Source: Candidatus Saccharimonadota bacterium (GTDB taxonomy: Bacteria > Patescibacteriota > Saccharimonadia > Saccharimonadales > JAGQNJ01). Taken from it: a DNA stretch of 20,910 bases. The notes beneath the pieces were generated by a model, which was not told where the DNA came from, did not search any database, and worked only from the letters and a program-made list of their open reading frames with translations. Below, in pieces: positions 6,033-13,873 of the stretch (its first letter is position 1; each line of letters begins with the position of its first letter). The DNA lies in the NCBI GenBank assembly GCA_020428115.1, contig JAGQNJ010000005.1, forward strand, positions 1 to 20,910, written 5' to 3'. A program made the position numbers and the translations under genes.

Positions 6033-6294
6033 AAGTCTGAAAAAAGGACCATTTGTAGATCCAAAGCTTGCCAAGAAGGTAAACGCGCTTGGCAAAGAGG
6101 ATCGCACAATCATCAAGACCTGGGCACGTGCCAGCACGATTGCACCTGAGTTTGTCGGACGCACTATCGCAGTACACAACGGCAAGGTTCATGTGCCTGT
6201 ATTTGTTACCGAGAACATGGTTGGTCACAAGCTTGGTGAGTTTGCTCCAACCCGTAAATTCCGTTCACACGGTGGAAAGTTAGCAAAGGGATAA
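6025..6294 (+). CDS. rpsS: Small ribosomal subunit protein S19 (uS19)
   Basis: S19 lies in the 30S head and contacts the A-site tRNA region with S13. I choose ATG 6025: it follows AAGGAGAG by 4 bases and gives the canonical opening MSRSLKKGPFVDPKL, with 89 residues (family about 90). An in-frame ATG at 5989 would add residues unlike S19. Other marks are KTWARASTIAPEFVGRTIAV and the C-terminal MVGHKLGEFAPTRKFRSHG. It overlaps the end of the preceding small gene by 8 bases and is followed by rplV after 4 bases. Confidence 0.96.
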   Translation: MSRSLKKGPFVDPKLAKKVNALGKEDRTIIKTWARASTIAPEFVGRTIAVHNGKVHVPVFVTENMVGHKLGEFAPTRKFRSHGGKLAKG

Positions 6295-6298
6295 GATA

Positions 6299-6688
6299 AT
6301 GAGTGTAGAAGCAACAGCCAAGGGAGTACGAATCAGCCCACGCAAAGTAGGTGTGGTAGCTAGTCTTGTACGTGGTCGCAGTGTTTCAGAAGCGTTGACT
6401 ATCTTAGAGCACACCCCACGTCGTGCTGCAAAGCCTGTTGCTAAGGTGATAGCAAGTGCTAAGGCAAATGCAGACTATAACCACGGCTTCAAACCTGACA
6501 CACTTCAGATTATCGAAATTAGTGTGACTCCAGGCCCACGAATCAAGAGATACCGACCTGCTGCACGTGGCCGTGCTCTGCCGTACCAGAAGAAGAGTTC
6601 ACATATCCGTGTTGTTGTTGATGGCGATAAGCGACCTGTTAAGACAGCCGCACCTAAGAAGACTGAGACTAAAAAGGAGGCCAAGTAA
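6299..6688 (+). CDS. rplV: Large ribosomal subunit protein L22 (uL22)
   Basis: L22 forms part of the exit-tunnel constriction through a long beta-hairpin. 129 residues against a usual 110-115. The opening is VRISPRKVGVVASLVRGRSV, and the hairpin sequence PRIKRYRPAARGRALPYQK is at about 80-98, ending in the strand SSHIRVVV. The extra length is a C-terminal Lys/Thr/Ala tail (KTAAPKKTETKKEAK). The KEAK end encodes the ribosome binding site AAGGAGG for rpsC, which starts in a TAATG overlap. Confidence 0.96.
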   Translation: MSVEATAKGVRISPRKVGVVASLVRGRSVSEALTILEHTPRRAAKPVAKVIASAKANADYNHGFKPDTLQIIEISVTPGPRIKRYRPAARGRALPYQKKSSHIRVVVDGDKRPVKTAAPKKTETKKEAK

Positions 6689-7317
6689 TGGGTCAAAAAG
6701 TTAATCCTATCAGCATGCGCCTCCAGGTTAACAAAAACTGGCGAAGCAAGTGGTTTGCTAGCAAGCGCGACTACGCTAAGTACCTGAATGAAGACCTTAA
6801 GGTTCGCAAACTTATCGAGGACAAAGTTGGTTCACGTGGCGCTATTAACAGCGTCGATATTGAGCGTTCACCAAACCTCGTAACTGTCACAATTGCAACT
6901 GCTAAGGCTGGTGTTGTCATTGGTCGCGGTGGTGCAGGTGTGCAAGAGCTAAAAGTTGCGATCGAAAAAGTCTACAAAGTGCCCGTTCGCGTTAACATCG
7001 AGGAAGTCAAAAAGCCTGAGCTATACGCTAAGATTGTGGCAGAAAACATTGCATACCAGCTAGAGAAGCGTATATCGTTCCGCCGAGCTATTAAGTCAGC
7101 CGCTGGTGCAACCATGCGAGCAGGCGCGAAAGGTATTCGTATTGAGGTATCTGGCCGACTTAACGCAGCCGAAATGGCACGTCGTGAGAAAGAAATCCAG
7201 GGCTCTGTGCCACTTCATACTATTCGTGCAAACATCGACTACGCCTACGTACCGTCTAAGACAACGGCCGGTATTATCGGTGTGAAAGTCTGGATTTACA
7301 AAGGGGAGAACTCATAA
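6688..7317 (+). CDS. rpsC: Small ribosomal subunit protein S3 (uS3)
   Basis: S3 is at the mRNA entry channel and contributes to helicase activity. 209 residues, slightly short of E. coli (233). N-terminus MGQKVNPISMRLQVNKNWRSKW. The KH domain has the loop VVIGRGGAGVQELK at about 73-86. The C-terminal domain has RISFRRAIKSAAGATMRAGAKGI, then the strongly conserved SGRLNAAEMARREKE and GIIGVKVWIYKGE. The long variable tail of other S3 proteins is missing. It overlaps rplP by one base. Confidence 0.97.
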   Translation: MGQKVNPISMRLQVNKNWRSKWFASKRDYAKYLNEDLKVRKLIEDKVGSRGAINSVDIERSPNLVTVTIATAKAGVVIGRGGAGVQELKVAIEKVYKVPVRVNIEEVKKPELYAKIVAENIAYQLEKRISFRRAIKSAAGATMRAGAKGIRIEVSGRLNAAEMARREKEIQGSVPLHTIRANIDYAYVPSKTTAGIIGVKVWIYKGENS

Positions 7318-7739
7318 TGTTGATGCCTAAGCGTACAAAATACCGCAAGGTTCGCGTTGGTCGCATGACAGGCGTGGCGACACGTGGTAACCAAATCGCC
7401 TTTGGTTCATATGCTCTGCAATCACAGAGTATGGAGCGTATCACAGCTCGACAGATTGAGGCTGCTCGACAGGCGATGACACGCTACATCAAGCGTGGTG
7501 GTAAGATATGGATTAGAATTTTCCCCCATACCCCCGTTAGCCGCAAGGCTGTCGGTACAAAAATGGGTAGCGGTAAGGGTAACCCGGAGTTTTATGTAGC
7601 CAAAGTATACCCAGGCACTATCATGTTTGAAATGCAGGGTGTAACTGAGGAAATAGCACGAGAAGCTATGCGTCTTGCGGCGCACAAGCTACCTGTTAAG
7701 ACAAAGTTCTTGGTGCGTGAGGAGGTTTCATCGAAATGA
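7317..7739 (+). CDS. rplP: Large ribosomal subunit protein L16 (uL16)
   Basis: L16 lies near the A site of the 50S subunit and binds 5S/23S rRNA. 140 residues, normal. The start MLMPKRTKYRKVR matches the family and uses a TAATG overlap with rpsC; ATG 7323 is an alternative two codons in. Signatures are GNQIAFGSYALQS, ITARQIEAARQAMTRYIKRGG, WIRIFPHTPVSRKAVGTKMG and GKGNPEFYVAKVYPG. It ends in an ATGA overlap with rpmC, whose ribosome binding site (GAGGAGG at 7720-7726, in the codons for REEV) lies inside rplP. Confidence 0.97.
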   Translation: MLMPKRTKYRKVRVGRMTGVATRGNQIAFGSYALQSQSMERITARQIEAARQAMTRYIKRGGKIWIRIFPHTPVSRKAVGTKMGSGKGNPEFYVAKVYPGTIMFEMQGVTEEIAREAMRLAAHKLPVKTKFLVREEVSSK

Positions 7740-7936
7740 AAGTAGTTGAAATCCGTAAGCTAACAACCAAGCAACTTACGCAAGAGTCAACCAAATTGCG
7801 TGAAGAGATTGCTGAGCTACGCCGCCAGTTTGCAATGGGCGAGATGCAGAATTCACGTGTAATTCGTAACAAGCGCAAAGATTTAGCGCGCATGCTAACA
7901 GTGCTCAGCGAGCAGTTAGCAAAGGAGAACATCTAA
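7736..7936 (+). CDS. rpmC: Large ribosomal subunit protein L29 (uL29)
   Basis: L29 lies beside L23 at the tunnel exit. 66 residues, normal. It opens MKVVEIRKLTTKQL and is an all-helical two-helix protein, with the core KLREEIAELRRQFAMGEMQN and the second helix NKRKDLARMLTVLSE. Translation is probably coupled to rplP by a 4-base ATGA overlap and to rpsQ by TAATG. Confidence 0.94.
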   Translation: MKVVEIRKLTTKQLTQESTKLREEIAELRRQFAMGEMQNSRVIRNKRKDLARMLTVLSEQLAKENI

Positions 7937-8280
7937 TGGCAAAACGACTTGTAGGAACAGTTACATCAGATAAGACCGAAAAGACTATCGTTGTGCGTGT
8001 TGTGACACACAAAACCCACCCTGTCTACAAAAAGCGTTATATCTCATCCAAGAAATTTATGGCTCATGACGAAAAGAATGAGGCACGAGTTGGTGACAAG
8101 GTAGCAATTGTAGAGACGCGTCCACTTAGCGCCCGCAAACGATTTATGCTTGAAAAGGTACTAGAACGTCCTGTGCTACGCGAAGACGAAATCACAGGTG
8201 TAGCAGAGCCCGAGAAGACAGCAACAGAGGCAAAGACATCCAGGCCACGTGCAACCGCCAAGAAGGAAGAAGACAAATGA
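7936..8280 (+). CDS. rpsQ: Small ribosomal subunit protein S17 (uS17) with C-terminal tail
   Basis: S17 is an early-assembly 30S protein with an OB fold. The fold covers about residues 1-80: KRLVGTVTSDKTEKTIVVRV, HPVYKKRYISSKKFMAHDE, and GDKVAIVETRPLSARKRF. At 114 residues it is about 30 longer than usual; the added C-terminal part is Glu/Lys/Thr/Ala-rich and likely disordered (KTATEAKTSRPRATAKKEE). AAAGGAGAAC in the end of rpmC is the ribosome binding site. It overlaps rplN by ATGA. Confidence 0.95.
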   Translation: MAKRLVGTVTSDKTEKTIVVRVVTHKTHPVYKKRYISSKKFMAHDEKNEARVGDKVAIVETRPLSARKRFMLEKVLERPVLREDEITGVAEPEKTATEAKTSRPRATAKKEEDK

Positions 8281-8645
8281 TACAGCAAGAATCACGTCTA
8301 AAAATATGTGACAACAGCGGCGCAAAAGAAATTTTGTGTATCCGTGTTCTTGGTGGCACCCGCCGTCGCTATGCACGTGTAGGCGACACAATTGTCGCAA
8401 CCGTCAAAGACGCGAGTCCAAACGGCCAGGTCAAGAAGAAGTCAGTTGTTCGCGCTGTGGTCGTACGAAGTCGAGACACGATTCGCCGTAAAGACGGTTC
8501 AACCATCAAATTTGACGACAACGCAGCGGTGATTATTGGCGACGATAAGCTACCTAAAGCAACCCGTATTTTTGGACCAGTACCACGCGAATTACGCGAC
8601 AAAGGTTTTAGCAAGATTATCAGCCTAGCACCGGAGGTCCTCTAA
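8277..8645 (+). CDS. rplN: Large ribosomal subunit protein L14 (uL14)
   Basis: L14 is a core 50S protein at the subunit interface and the binding site of RsfS. 122 residues, exactly the family length. MIQQESRLKICDNSGAKE is the classical opening, followed by GDTIVATVKDASPNGQVKKK, VVRAVVVRSRDTIRR, and the C-terminal IFGPVPRELRDKGFSKI. The overlap with rpsQ is ATGA and with rplX is TAATG; CCGGAGGTCC at its end serves as the rplX ribosome binding site. Confidence 0.97.
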   Translation: MIQQESRLKICDNSGAKEILCIRVLGGTRRRYARVGDTIVATVKDASPNGQVKKKSVVRAVVVRSRDTIRRKDGSTIKFDDNAAVIIGDDKLPKATRIFGPVPRELRDKGFSKIISLAPEVL

Positions 8646-8974
8646 TGAATACTCGTGTATATAAAATTCGTCTTCAAAAAGGTGATACCGTGATTGTGCG
8701 CAGTGGTAAAGATAAGGGCAAAACGGGCGTTATCCTGGCAACACATCCTAAAGAGAACAAGGTAACTGTTGAGGGCATTAATGTAGTCAAGAAGCACGTC
8801 AAGCCTAATCGACAACACCCACAGGGCAACATTATCGAACTTACCAAGCCAATCTGGGTATCTAAGGTCGCTATTGTTGATGACAAGAAAAAGCCATCAC
8901 GTATTGGCTACAAGCTTGCTAAAGACGGCACAAAGACACGCGTAGCCAAGACCACCGGCAAGGAGATCAAATAA
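8645..8974 (+). CDS. rplX: Large ribosomal subunit protein L24 (uL24)
   Basis: L24 is an assembly initiator of the 50S subunit. 109 residues, normal. A KOW motif appears near the N-terminus (GDTVIVRSGKDKGKTGVIL at about 13-31), followed by VEGINVVKKHVKPN and KPIWVSKVAIVD. Stop-start overlaps join it to rplN and rplE; AAGGAG before the rplE start is encoded by its final codons (GKEIK). Confidence 0.95.
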   Translation: MNTRVYKIRLQKGDTVIVRSGKDKGKTGVILATHPKENKVTVEGINVVKKHVKPNRQHPQGNIIELTKPIWVSKVAIVDDKKKPSRIGYKLAKDGTKTRVAKTTGKEIK

Positions 8975-9546
8975 TGGCTAAGACAATGACTGTACCAAAA
9001 GCACGACTACAACAGCTGTACCAGGATCAGTATGTTGCTGAGCTGCAAAAAGACCTGAAGCTCGATAATGTCAACGAAGTACCTAAACTACAGAAGATTG
9101 TGCTAAATATCGGACTTGGTAAGGCCAAAGATGACAAGCGCGCTATGGAAGTAGCCACAACAACCCTAACCAAGATCACAGGACAGAAGCCAGTACAGAC
9201 GACTGCTCGTGTATCAATTGCTAGCTTTAAGCTACGTGAAGGTAACAAAATTGGCCTTAAGGTCACCCTACGTGGACAAAGGATGTACGAGTTTTTGGAC
9301 CGGTTCGTGAACATCGTGTTGCCGCGATTACGTGACTTCCATGGCGTTAGCAGCAAGGCATTTGACCGACAGGGCAACTATAGTATTGGTCTTAATGACC
9401 AAACAGTATTCCCGGAAATTTCATTCGAAGATTCGTCACTGACACACGGACTACAGGTTGTTTGTGTGATTGACGCCAAAGATCCAGCACACAGTAAGGC
9501 ACTGCTCGAAAAGTTCGGCATGCCATTTGAAAAGGAGCAAAAGTAG
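8974..9546 (+). CDS. rplE: Large ribosomal subunit protein L5 (uL5)
   Basis: L5 binds 5S rRNA in the central protuberance. 190 residues (family about 180). Landmarks are LQKIVLNIGLGKAKDD, ITGQKPVQTTARVSIASFKLREG, GLKVTLRGQRMYEFLDR, PRLRDFHGVSSKAFDRQGNYS and the C-terminal VVCVIDAKDPAHSKALLEKF. The stop codon overlaps the GTG start of rpsN by one base. Confidence 0.96.
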   Translation: MAKTMTVPKARLQQLYQDQYVAELQKDLKLDNVNEVPKLQKIVLNIGLGKAKDDKRAMEVATTTLTKITGQKPVQTTARVSIASFKLREGNKIGLKVTLRGQRMYEFLDRFVNIVLPRLRDFHGVSSKAFDRQGNYSIGLNDQTVFPEISFEDSSLTHGLQVVCVIDAKDPAHSKALLEKFGMPFEKEQK

Positions 9547-9815
9547 TGGCTAAGAAATCTATCGTTGCGCGAGATGCAAAGCGCCAAAAAATGATCCAGC
9601 AGTACGCAAAAAAGCGTGCTGAGCTCAAAGCTATGGGTGATTATGAGGGTTTGCACAAACTTCCGCGCAATTCGTCACCGACCCGCTGGAAGAATCGCTG
9701 CCAGGAGACTGGCCGACCACGTGCGTATATGCGTACATTTGGTTTGTCTAGAATCTCATTCCGTGAACATGCAAGTAAGGGTGAAATCCCCGGCGTAACA
9801 AAGGCGAGCTGGTAA
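9546..9815 (+). CDS. rpsN: Small ribosomal subunit protein S14, zinc-free form (uS14)
   Basis: S14 is a late-assembling 30S head protein. It starts with GTG at 9546 in a TAGTG overlap with rplE; AAAAGGAG precedes it. At 89 residues it is the longer form (the zinc form is about 61). It has one Cys (in WKNRCQETGRPRAY), so the CxxC...CxxC zinc ribbon is absent. The C-terminal signature NRCQETGRPRAYMRTFGLSR is typical. Confidence 0.95.
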   Translation: MAKKSIVARDAKRQKMIQQYAKKRAELKAMGDYEGLHKLPRNSSPTRWKNRCQETGRPRAYMRTFGLSRISFREHASKGEIPGVTKASW

Positions 9816-9826
9816 AGGAGTACAGT

Positions 9827-10228
9827 ATGCAAATAGTTTCAACAGATCCAATCGCAGACATGCTAACTCGTATTCGGAACGCTATTAATGTGCGCAAGAC
9901 TGAGGTATTGGTTCCGCACTCAAATATTAAGTTTGCAATCGCACAGTTGCTTGCAGCAAACAAGTTCATCAAGAGTGCCGAGGCTACTGATATGTCGATG
10001 GGTAAAATGATCAAGATCGTTATCAATGATCCTGACAGCAATGCCCGTATAACTGAAATTAGCCGCTTGAGTACACCAGGACGCCGTCACTATGCTGGTG
10101 CTAAGGAGATCCCTGTAGTGAAGCGCGGTCGCGGTATCGTGATTGTCTCTACCTCAAAAGGTCTTATGACTGATAAAGAGGCTCGACAACAACAGCTCGG
10201 CGGTGAATTAATCTGTAAGGTGTACTAA
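9827..10228 (+). CDS. rpsH: Small ribosomal subunit protein S8 (uS8)
   Basis: S8 nucleates the 30S central domain and in E. coli represses the spc operon. 133 residues, normal. DPIADMLTRIRNAINVRKTEV is at the N-terminus; the C-terminal domain has RRHYAGAKEIPVVKRGRGIV, STSKGLMTDKEAR and the end GGELICKVY. AAAGGAG lies 6 bases before the ATG. It overlaps rplF by TAATG. Confidence 0.96.
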   Translation: MQIVSTDPIADMLTRIRNAINVRKTEVLVPHSNIKFAIAQLLAANKFIKSAEATDMSMGKMIKIVINDPDSNARITEISRLSTPGRRHYAGAKEIPVVKRGRGIVIVSTSKGLMTDKEARQQQLGGELICKVY

Positions 10229-10764
10229 TGAGTAGAATAGGAAAACAGCCAATCAAAGTACCAAGTGGCGTTAATGTAACAGTTAGCGACTCTGAGATAG
10301 TTGTGACTGGCCCAAAGGGTGAGCTCAAGCAAGCTATGTTGCCCGGTATTTCGGTTACACAGGATGCAGACATGGTACAGGTTACACGTCAGGATGACGA
10401 ACGTCGCAACCGTTCAAATCACGGCCTTATGCGAAGCCTCATAAGCAATATGATCACCGGAGTAAGCGAAGGCTTTAGCAAAAAGCTCGAAATCCAGGGT
10501 GTTGGTTTTCGTGTTGCTATGGCTGGTACCGATCTTAAGCTTAACCTTGGCCTATCCCATGAGGTTATCTATAAAGTTCCCCAGGAAATAACAATCACCA
10601 CTGAACAGAATACGATTACAGTGAACGGCATCGACCGACAACGAGTCGGTCAGATTGCAGCAGAAATTCGGGCACTCAAGAAACCAGAACCATACAAAGG
10701 CAAAGGTATCCGTTATGACGGTGAACATATTATCCGCAAGAGCGGTAAATCAGGAAAGGAATAG
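10228..10764 (+). CDS. rplF: Large ribosomal subunit protein L6 (uL6)
   Basis: L6 lies near the factor-binding centre of the 50S subunit. 178 residues, normal. MSRIGKQPIKVPSGVNV opens the first of two similar folds; the second contains LEIQGVGFRVAMAGTDLKLN, GLSHEV, and near the end KPEPYKGKGIRYDGE. The segment EIRALKKPEPYKGKGI is the family signature. A 9-base gap separates it from rplR. Confidence 0.96.
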   Translation: MSRIGKQPIKVPSGVNVTVSDSEIVVTGPKGELKQAMLPGISVTQDADMVQVTRQDDERRNRSNHGLMRSLISNMITGVSEGFSKKLEIQGVGFRVAMAGTDLKLNLGLSHEVIYKVPQEITITTEQNTITVNGIDRQRVGQIAAEIRALKKPEPYKGKGIRYDGEHIIRKSGKSGKE

Positions 10765-10773
10765 GGCTCTAGC

Positions 10774-11130
10774 ATGAATCAATTAGCACAAAAGACCCAT
10801 CAGCAACTTCGGCGCCAAAAGCGTACCAGAGCTTCTATTACGAGCTCTGCTGACCGACCACGCATGAGCGTACGGGTAACAAATCTCCATATCCACATAC
10901 AAATCATTGACGATACCTCAGGTAAGACACTTGTTGCAGTAACTACTGTCGGAGCAAAAGACGCAACGGGCACTATGACACAAAAGGCAGCTTGGGCAGG
11001 TCAAGAGGTGGCAAAGAAGGCCAAACAGGCCAAGATCAAAACCGTTGTTTTTGACCGTGGTCCCAAATTGTATCATGGACGTGTTAAAGCACTAGCAGAT
11101 GCTGCGCGAGAAGGCGGATTGGAGTTCTAA
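10774..11130 (+). CDS. rplR: Large ribosomal subunit protein L18 (uL18)
   Basis: L18 binds 5S rRNA with L5. 118 residues, normal. RPRMSVRVTNLHIHIQIIDD corresponds to the conserved RPRLSVxRSxxHIYAQVIDD region (about 29-48), followed by KTLVAVTTVGA and VVFDRGPKLYHGRVKALAD, ending in the typical GGLEF. No strong ribosome binding site is at ideal spacing; AAAGGAA lies about 14 bases upstream, in the end of rplF. Confidence 0.95.
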   Translation: MNQLAQKTHQQLRRQKRTRASITSSADRPRMSVRVTNLHIHIQIIDDTSGKTLVAVTTVGAKDATGTMTQKAAWAGQEVAKKAKQAKIKTVVFDRGPKLYHGRVKALADAAREGGLEF

Positions 11131-11132
11131 TT

Positions 11133-11777
11133 ATGACTGAAGCAAATACTACTAAAGACACAGCAACGACAGTAGCGCAGAATCAGCCTAAATCAGCTGC
11201 ATCACCACGCACTGGTGGCCGTGACGCTGCGAACACGCCACGACGACAGAGCGGCTCGCAGGGTGCATTTGGCGAAGAAAAGCAGTTTGATGAACGAACT
11301 GTTCACATTGATCGTGTTGCCCGCGTGGTAAAGGGCGGACGACGCTTCCGTTTCCGTGCACTTGTTGTTATAGGTGACCACAAAGGACGAGTTGGCGTTG
11401 GTGTGTCCAAGGGTCTTGATGTGACTATGGCGATCAACAAAGCAACTGATGTAGCCAAGAAGAACCTGGTTAAAATTAACCTGTACAAAGGTACTGTGCC
11501 ACACGAGGCCGAAGCAAAGGTCAGCGGTGCACGAATCTTAGTCAAGCCTGCTAGCGCAGGTACGGGTTTGATCGCAGGCGGCGTGGTACGTACTGTCCTG
11601 GAAGTAGCTGGTATTAGTAACGCACTTTCAAAGTCACTTGGATCGAGTAACAAGATCAATCTTGCCTATGCGACTGTCGAGGCGTTGCAATCAATGGAAC
11701 CTGCAAGCAACTGGGTGACAACTCAGGCGGCAAAGTCAAAAAGCACCACAAAAAAAGCAGAAAAAGGGGCTAAATAA
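11133..11777 (+). CDS. rpsE: Small ribosomal subunit protein S5 (uS5) with N-terminal extension
   Basis: S5 is a translational-accuracy protein at the mRNA entry site. The family domain starts at about residue 51 (FDERTVHIDRVARVVKGG), continues with RFRFRALVVIGDHKGRVGVG, KGTVPHEAEAKVSGARILV, and GLIAGGVVRTVLEVAGI. At 214 residues it carries about 45-50 extra N-terminal residues, rich in Thr/Ala/Gln/Ser/Arg and likely disordered, plus a Lys-rich tail. GGAG lies 9 bases before the start. The rpmD gene for L30 that normally follows is missing: the stop overlaps the rplO start. Confidence 0.96.
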   Translation: MTEANTTKDTATTVAQNQPKSAASPRTGGRDAANTPRRQSGSQGAFGEEKQFDERTVHIDRVARVVKGGRRFRFRALVVIGDHKGRVGVGVSKGLDVTMAINKATDVAKKNLVKINLYKGTVPHEAEAKVSGARILVKPASAGTGLIAGGVVRTVLEVAGISNALSKSLGSSNKINLAYATVEALQSMEPASNWVTTQAAKSKSTTKKAEKGAK

Positions 11778-12247
11778 TGAAGTACAACGAACTTAAGGTT
11801 GATTCTGCAAAATCAAAAACTAGAGTTGGTCGTGGTATTTCCGCTGGTAAGGGTAAAACTGCTGGACGCGGCACAAAGGGTCAGAACGCTCGAACAGGTG
11901 GTGGAGTTCGACCTGGCTTTGAAGGCGGACAAAACCCACTAGCGCAGCGTTTGCCAAAACTACGTGGTTTTCGTTCTATTCGAACGGCAGCAGAAACAAT
12001 TTACACTGGCCAGCTCAACGAACTATCTGGTAAGATCACAAATCAGTCACTCTATGAGGCTGGTTTAGTGAGTACTCCATACGGACGTGTTAAGGTGGTG
12101 GTTCAGGGTGAGCTATCAAAGAAACTTGATGTTTCTTTGCAAGGAGCAAGTAAGCAGGCCGAAGCCATGATCAAGAAGGCAGGGGGCAGCTTTACAAGAG
12201 CTTTGCAGCCACAACGACAACCAAAGCCTAAAACTACAACAAAATAG
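11777..12247 (+). CDS. rplO: Large ribosomal subunit protein L15 (uL15)
   Basis: L15 is a late-assembly 50S protein with a long Gly/Arg-rich N-terminal extension threaded into rRNA. 156 residues, normal. GRGISAGKGKTAGRGTKGQ, RTGGGVRPGFEGGQNPL and QRLPKLRGF are the signatures. The C-terminal globular part includes ASKQAEAMIKKAGGSF, and the end is a basic, Gln/Pro/Lys-rich tail. It starts in a TAATG overlap with rpsE. A 97-base gap with a promoter follows. Confidence 0.95.
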   Translation: MKYNELKVDSAKSKTRVGRGISAGKGKTAGRGTKGQNARTGGGVRPGFEGGQNPLAQRLPKLRGFRSIRTAAETIYTGQLNELSGKITNQSLYEAGLVSTPYGRVKVVVQGELSKKLDVSLQGASKQAEAMIKKAGGSFTRALQPQRQPKPKTTTK

Positions 12248-12262
12248 TCATACATTGCTTGG

Positions 12263-12279
12263 CAAAGCTTTGTTATACT
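12263..12279 (+). promoter_or_regulatory. Extended -10 promoter of secY with adjoining palindrome
   Basis: TGTTATACT (TG at 12271-12272, hexamer 12274-12279) is an extended -10 with no good -35. The perfect 10-base palindrome CAAAGCTTTG (12263-12272) runs directly into it and could be an operator or chance. The predicted start near 12286 gives a leader of about 60 bases. Confidence 0.5.
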
Positions 12280-12344
12280 GAGGGGCATATGACAAGAGAG
12301 GGTATATACTTGATTACTAAGGTAGCGGACATGCCGGAGACAGC

Positions 12345-13823
12345 ATGAGCTGGAAGACAGTTTGGCAGTCGCTTAAGAACCAAGACATGCGTAAGCGTAT
12401 TCTTGCCGTGCTTGGCATGCTGTTTATTTTTCGTGTTTTAGCACACATACCAATTCCACTTGCCGATGGCGCAACCCTTAAACAGATTCTAGAAACTCTA
12501 TTTACATCTCAGGACACTCCACAGCTACTGAGCTTTATTAATGTTCTATCTGGCGGGGCGCTCGCCAACTTCTCGATCATGCTTGTTGGGTTGGGCCCGT
12601 ACATTAATGCATCAATTATTATGCAGCTTTTGACACGTGCTATACCTCAGTTAGAAGCCCTGCAAAAAGAGGGAGAATACGGTCGCAAAAAGATCAACCA
12701 GTATACACGATTGCTAACTCTGCCTCTCGCAATTGTGCAGTCAATCGGTACGATCTATCTGGTTCGCCAAACGGCATCACAGATTGCAGGACTTGGCGAC
12801 ATCACGGCGGGAGCATCTATTGGCCAATGGATATTAATGGTTGGGGCGCTCACGGGTGGCGCGATGTTGCTGATGTGGCTCGGTGAGCTGATCACAGAAC
12901 AGGGCATTGGCAATGGTATATCACTGGTGATCACAGTGGGCATTGTCAGCCAGCTACCTCAAACTATCTCGAGTCTATTCAATTCTCTATTTGCCGACGG
13001 CGACAAGCTTGCTCTTTTCGGGTGGCAGACACCGTTTACTCGCAGTGGCGCTATATCTGCATCACTGACAATTTTGGCCATTGTTATTGTTACGATGCTC
13101 GTTGTGAAACTCAACGAAGCAGCACGAAATCTCACTATTCATTATGCTAAACGAATCCAGGGCAACCGTGCATACGGGGGTATAACCACTACTTTGCCAA
13201 TTAAGCTCATCAGTGCTGGCGTAGTGCCAATCATCTTTGCTGTAGCATTTTTGAGTGTTCCAAGCTTTGTTGGTCAGCTACTCGTTGGCTCATCTAACCC
13301 TGACTGGCAGAATTTCGGCACACAACTATTGACTCTGTTTCAGCCACCAAATGCACAGACATTTGCAGCAGGCGGTTGGCAGCCGTATGTGTACCCAACA
13401 GTATATTTTGTTCTAGTTTTTGTTTTTACGTTCTTCTACACCAGCATCACCTTCAATGCCCAGGAAATCGCCGAGAATCTTCAGCAACAAGGAGGATTTA
13501 TCGAAGGTGTACGATCCGGCAAACAGACCGAAAAGTATCTTGGGCGAGTCGTAAGTCGCTTAACTCTGTTTGGCGCGTTATGTCTGGGCATATTAGCCGT
13601 TTCTCCGATTGTCGCACAAGCATTCCTCGAAACGAGCGTGGCGTTCAGTGGTACAAGTGTCCTGATCTTGGTTGCTGTGGCGCTTGAGACGCTCCGACAG
13701 ATAGAATCACGTGCGCTCATGGTAACCTACGACCAATATGAGCAGCCAGACTTCTTCTATCAAACAGAAGAATCCACCAAAGACCGCCTCAAATTCCTCA
13801 AACGCCTCAAAAAACAAAAATAG
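12345..13823 (+). CDS. secY: Preprotein translocase subunit SecY
   Basis: SecY is the protein-conducting channel of the Sec translocon in the inner membrane. 492 residues, longer than the usual 430-440. The sequence alternates hydrophobic segments as in the ten-helix family. Marks are RILAVLGMLFIFRVLAHIPI (helix 1), LGPYINASIIMQLLTRAIPQ (about 82-101), GITTTLPIKLISAGVVPIIF in the middle, and FNAQEIAENLQQQGGFIEGV near 368-387 before the last helices. GGAGA lies 4 bases before the ATG. Unlike most bacteria, adk and map do not follow; infA comes next with its own promoter. Confidence 0.97.
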   Translation: MSWKTVWQSLKNQDMRKRILAVLGMLFIFRVLAHIPIPLADGATLKQILETLFTSQDTPQLLSFINVLSGGALANFSIMLVGLGPYINASIIMQLLTRAIPQLEALQKEGEYGRKKINQYTRLLTLPLAIVQSIGTIYLVRQTASQIAGLGDITAGASIGQWILMVGALTGGAMLLMWLGELITEQGIGNGISLVITVGIVSQLPQTISSLFNSLFADGDKLALFGWQTPFTRSGAISASLTILAIVIVTMLVVKLNEAARNLTIHYAKRIQGNRAYGGITTTLPIKLISAGVVPIIFAVAFLSVPSFVGQLLVGSSNPDWQNFGTQLLTLFQPPNAQTFAAGGWQPYVYPTVYFVLVFVFTFFYTSITFNAQEIAENLQQQGGFIEGVRSGKQTEKYLGRVVSRLTLFGALCLGILAVSPIVAQAFLETSVAFSGTSVLILVAVALETLRQIESRALMVTYDQYEQPDFFYQTEESTKDRLKFLKRLKKQK

Positions 13824-13825
13824 GG

Positions 13826-13854
13826 TTTACAGATGAGTAACAGATTGGTATAAT
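13826..13854 (+). promoter_or_regulatory. Strong sigma-70 promoter of infA
   Basis: TTTACA (13826-13831), 17 bases, then a perfect TATAAT (13849-13854) preceded by TGG (extended -10). It begins 3 bases after the secY stop. The predicted start near 13861 leaves a leader of only about 13 bases with no Shine-Dalgarno. A second TGTTATACA (13862-13870) lies too close to the ATG at 13874 to be preferred. Confidence 0.8.
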
Positions 13855-13873
13855 TGAGCCTTGTTATACATTT

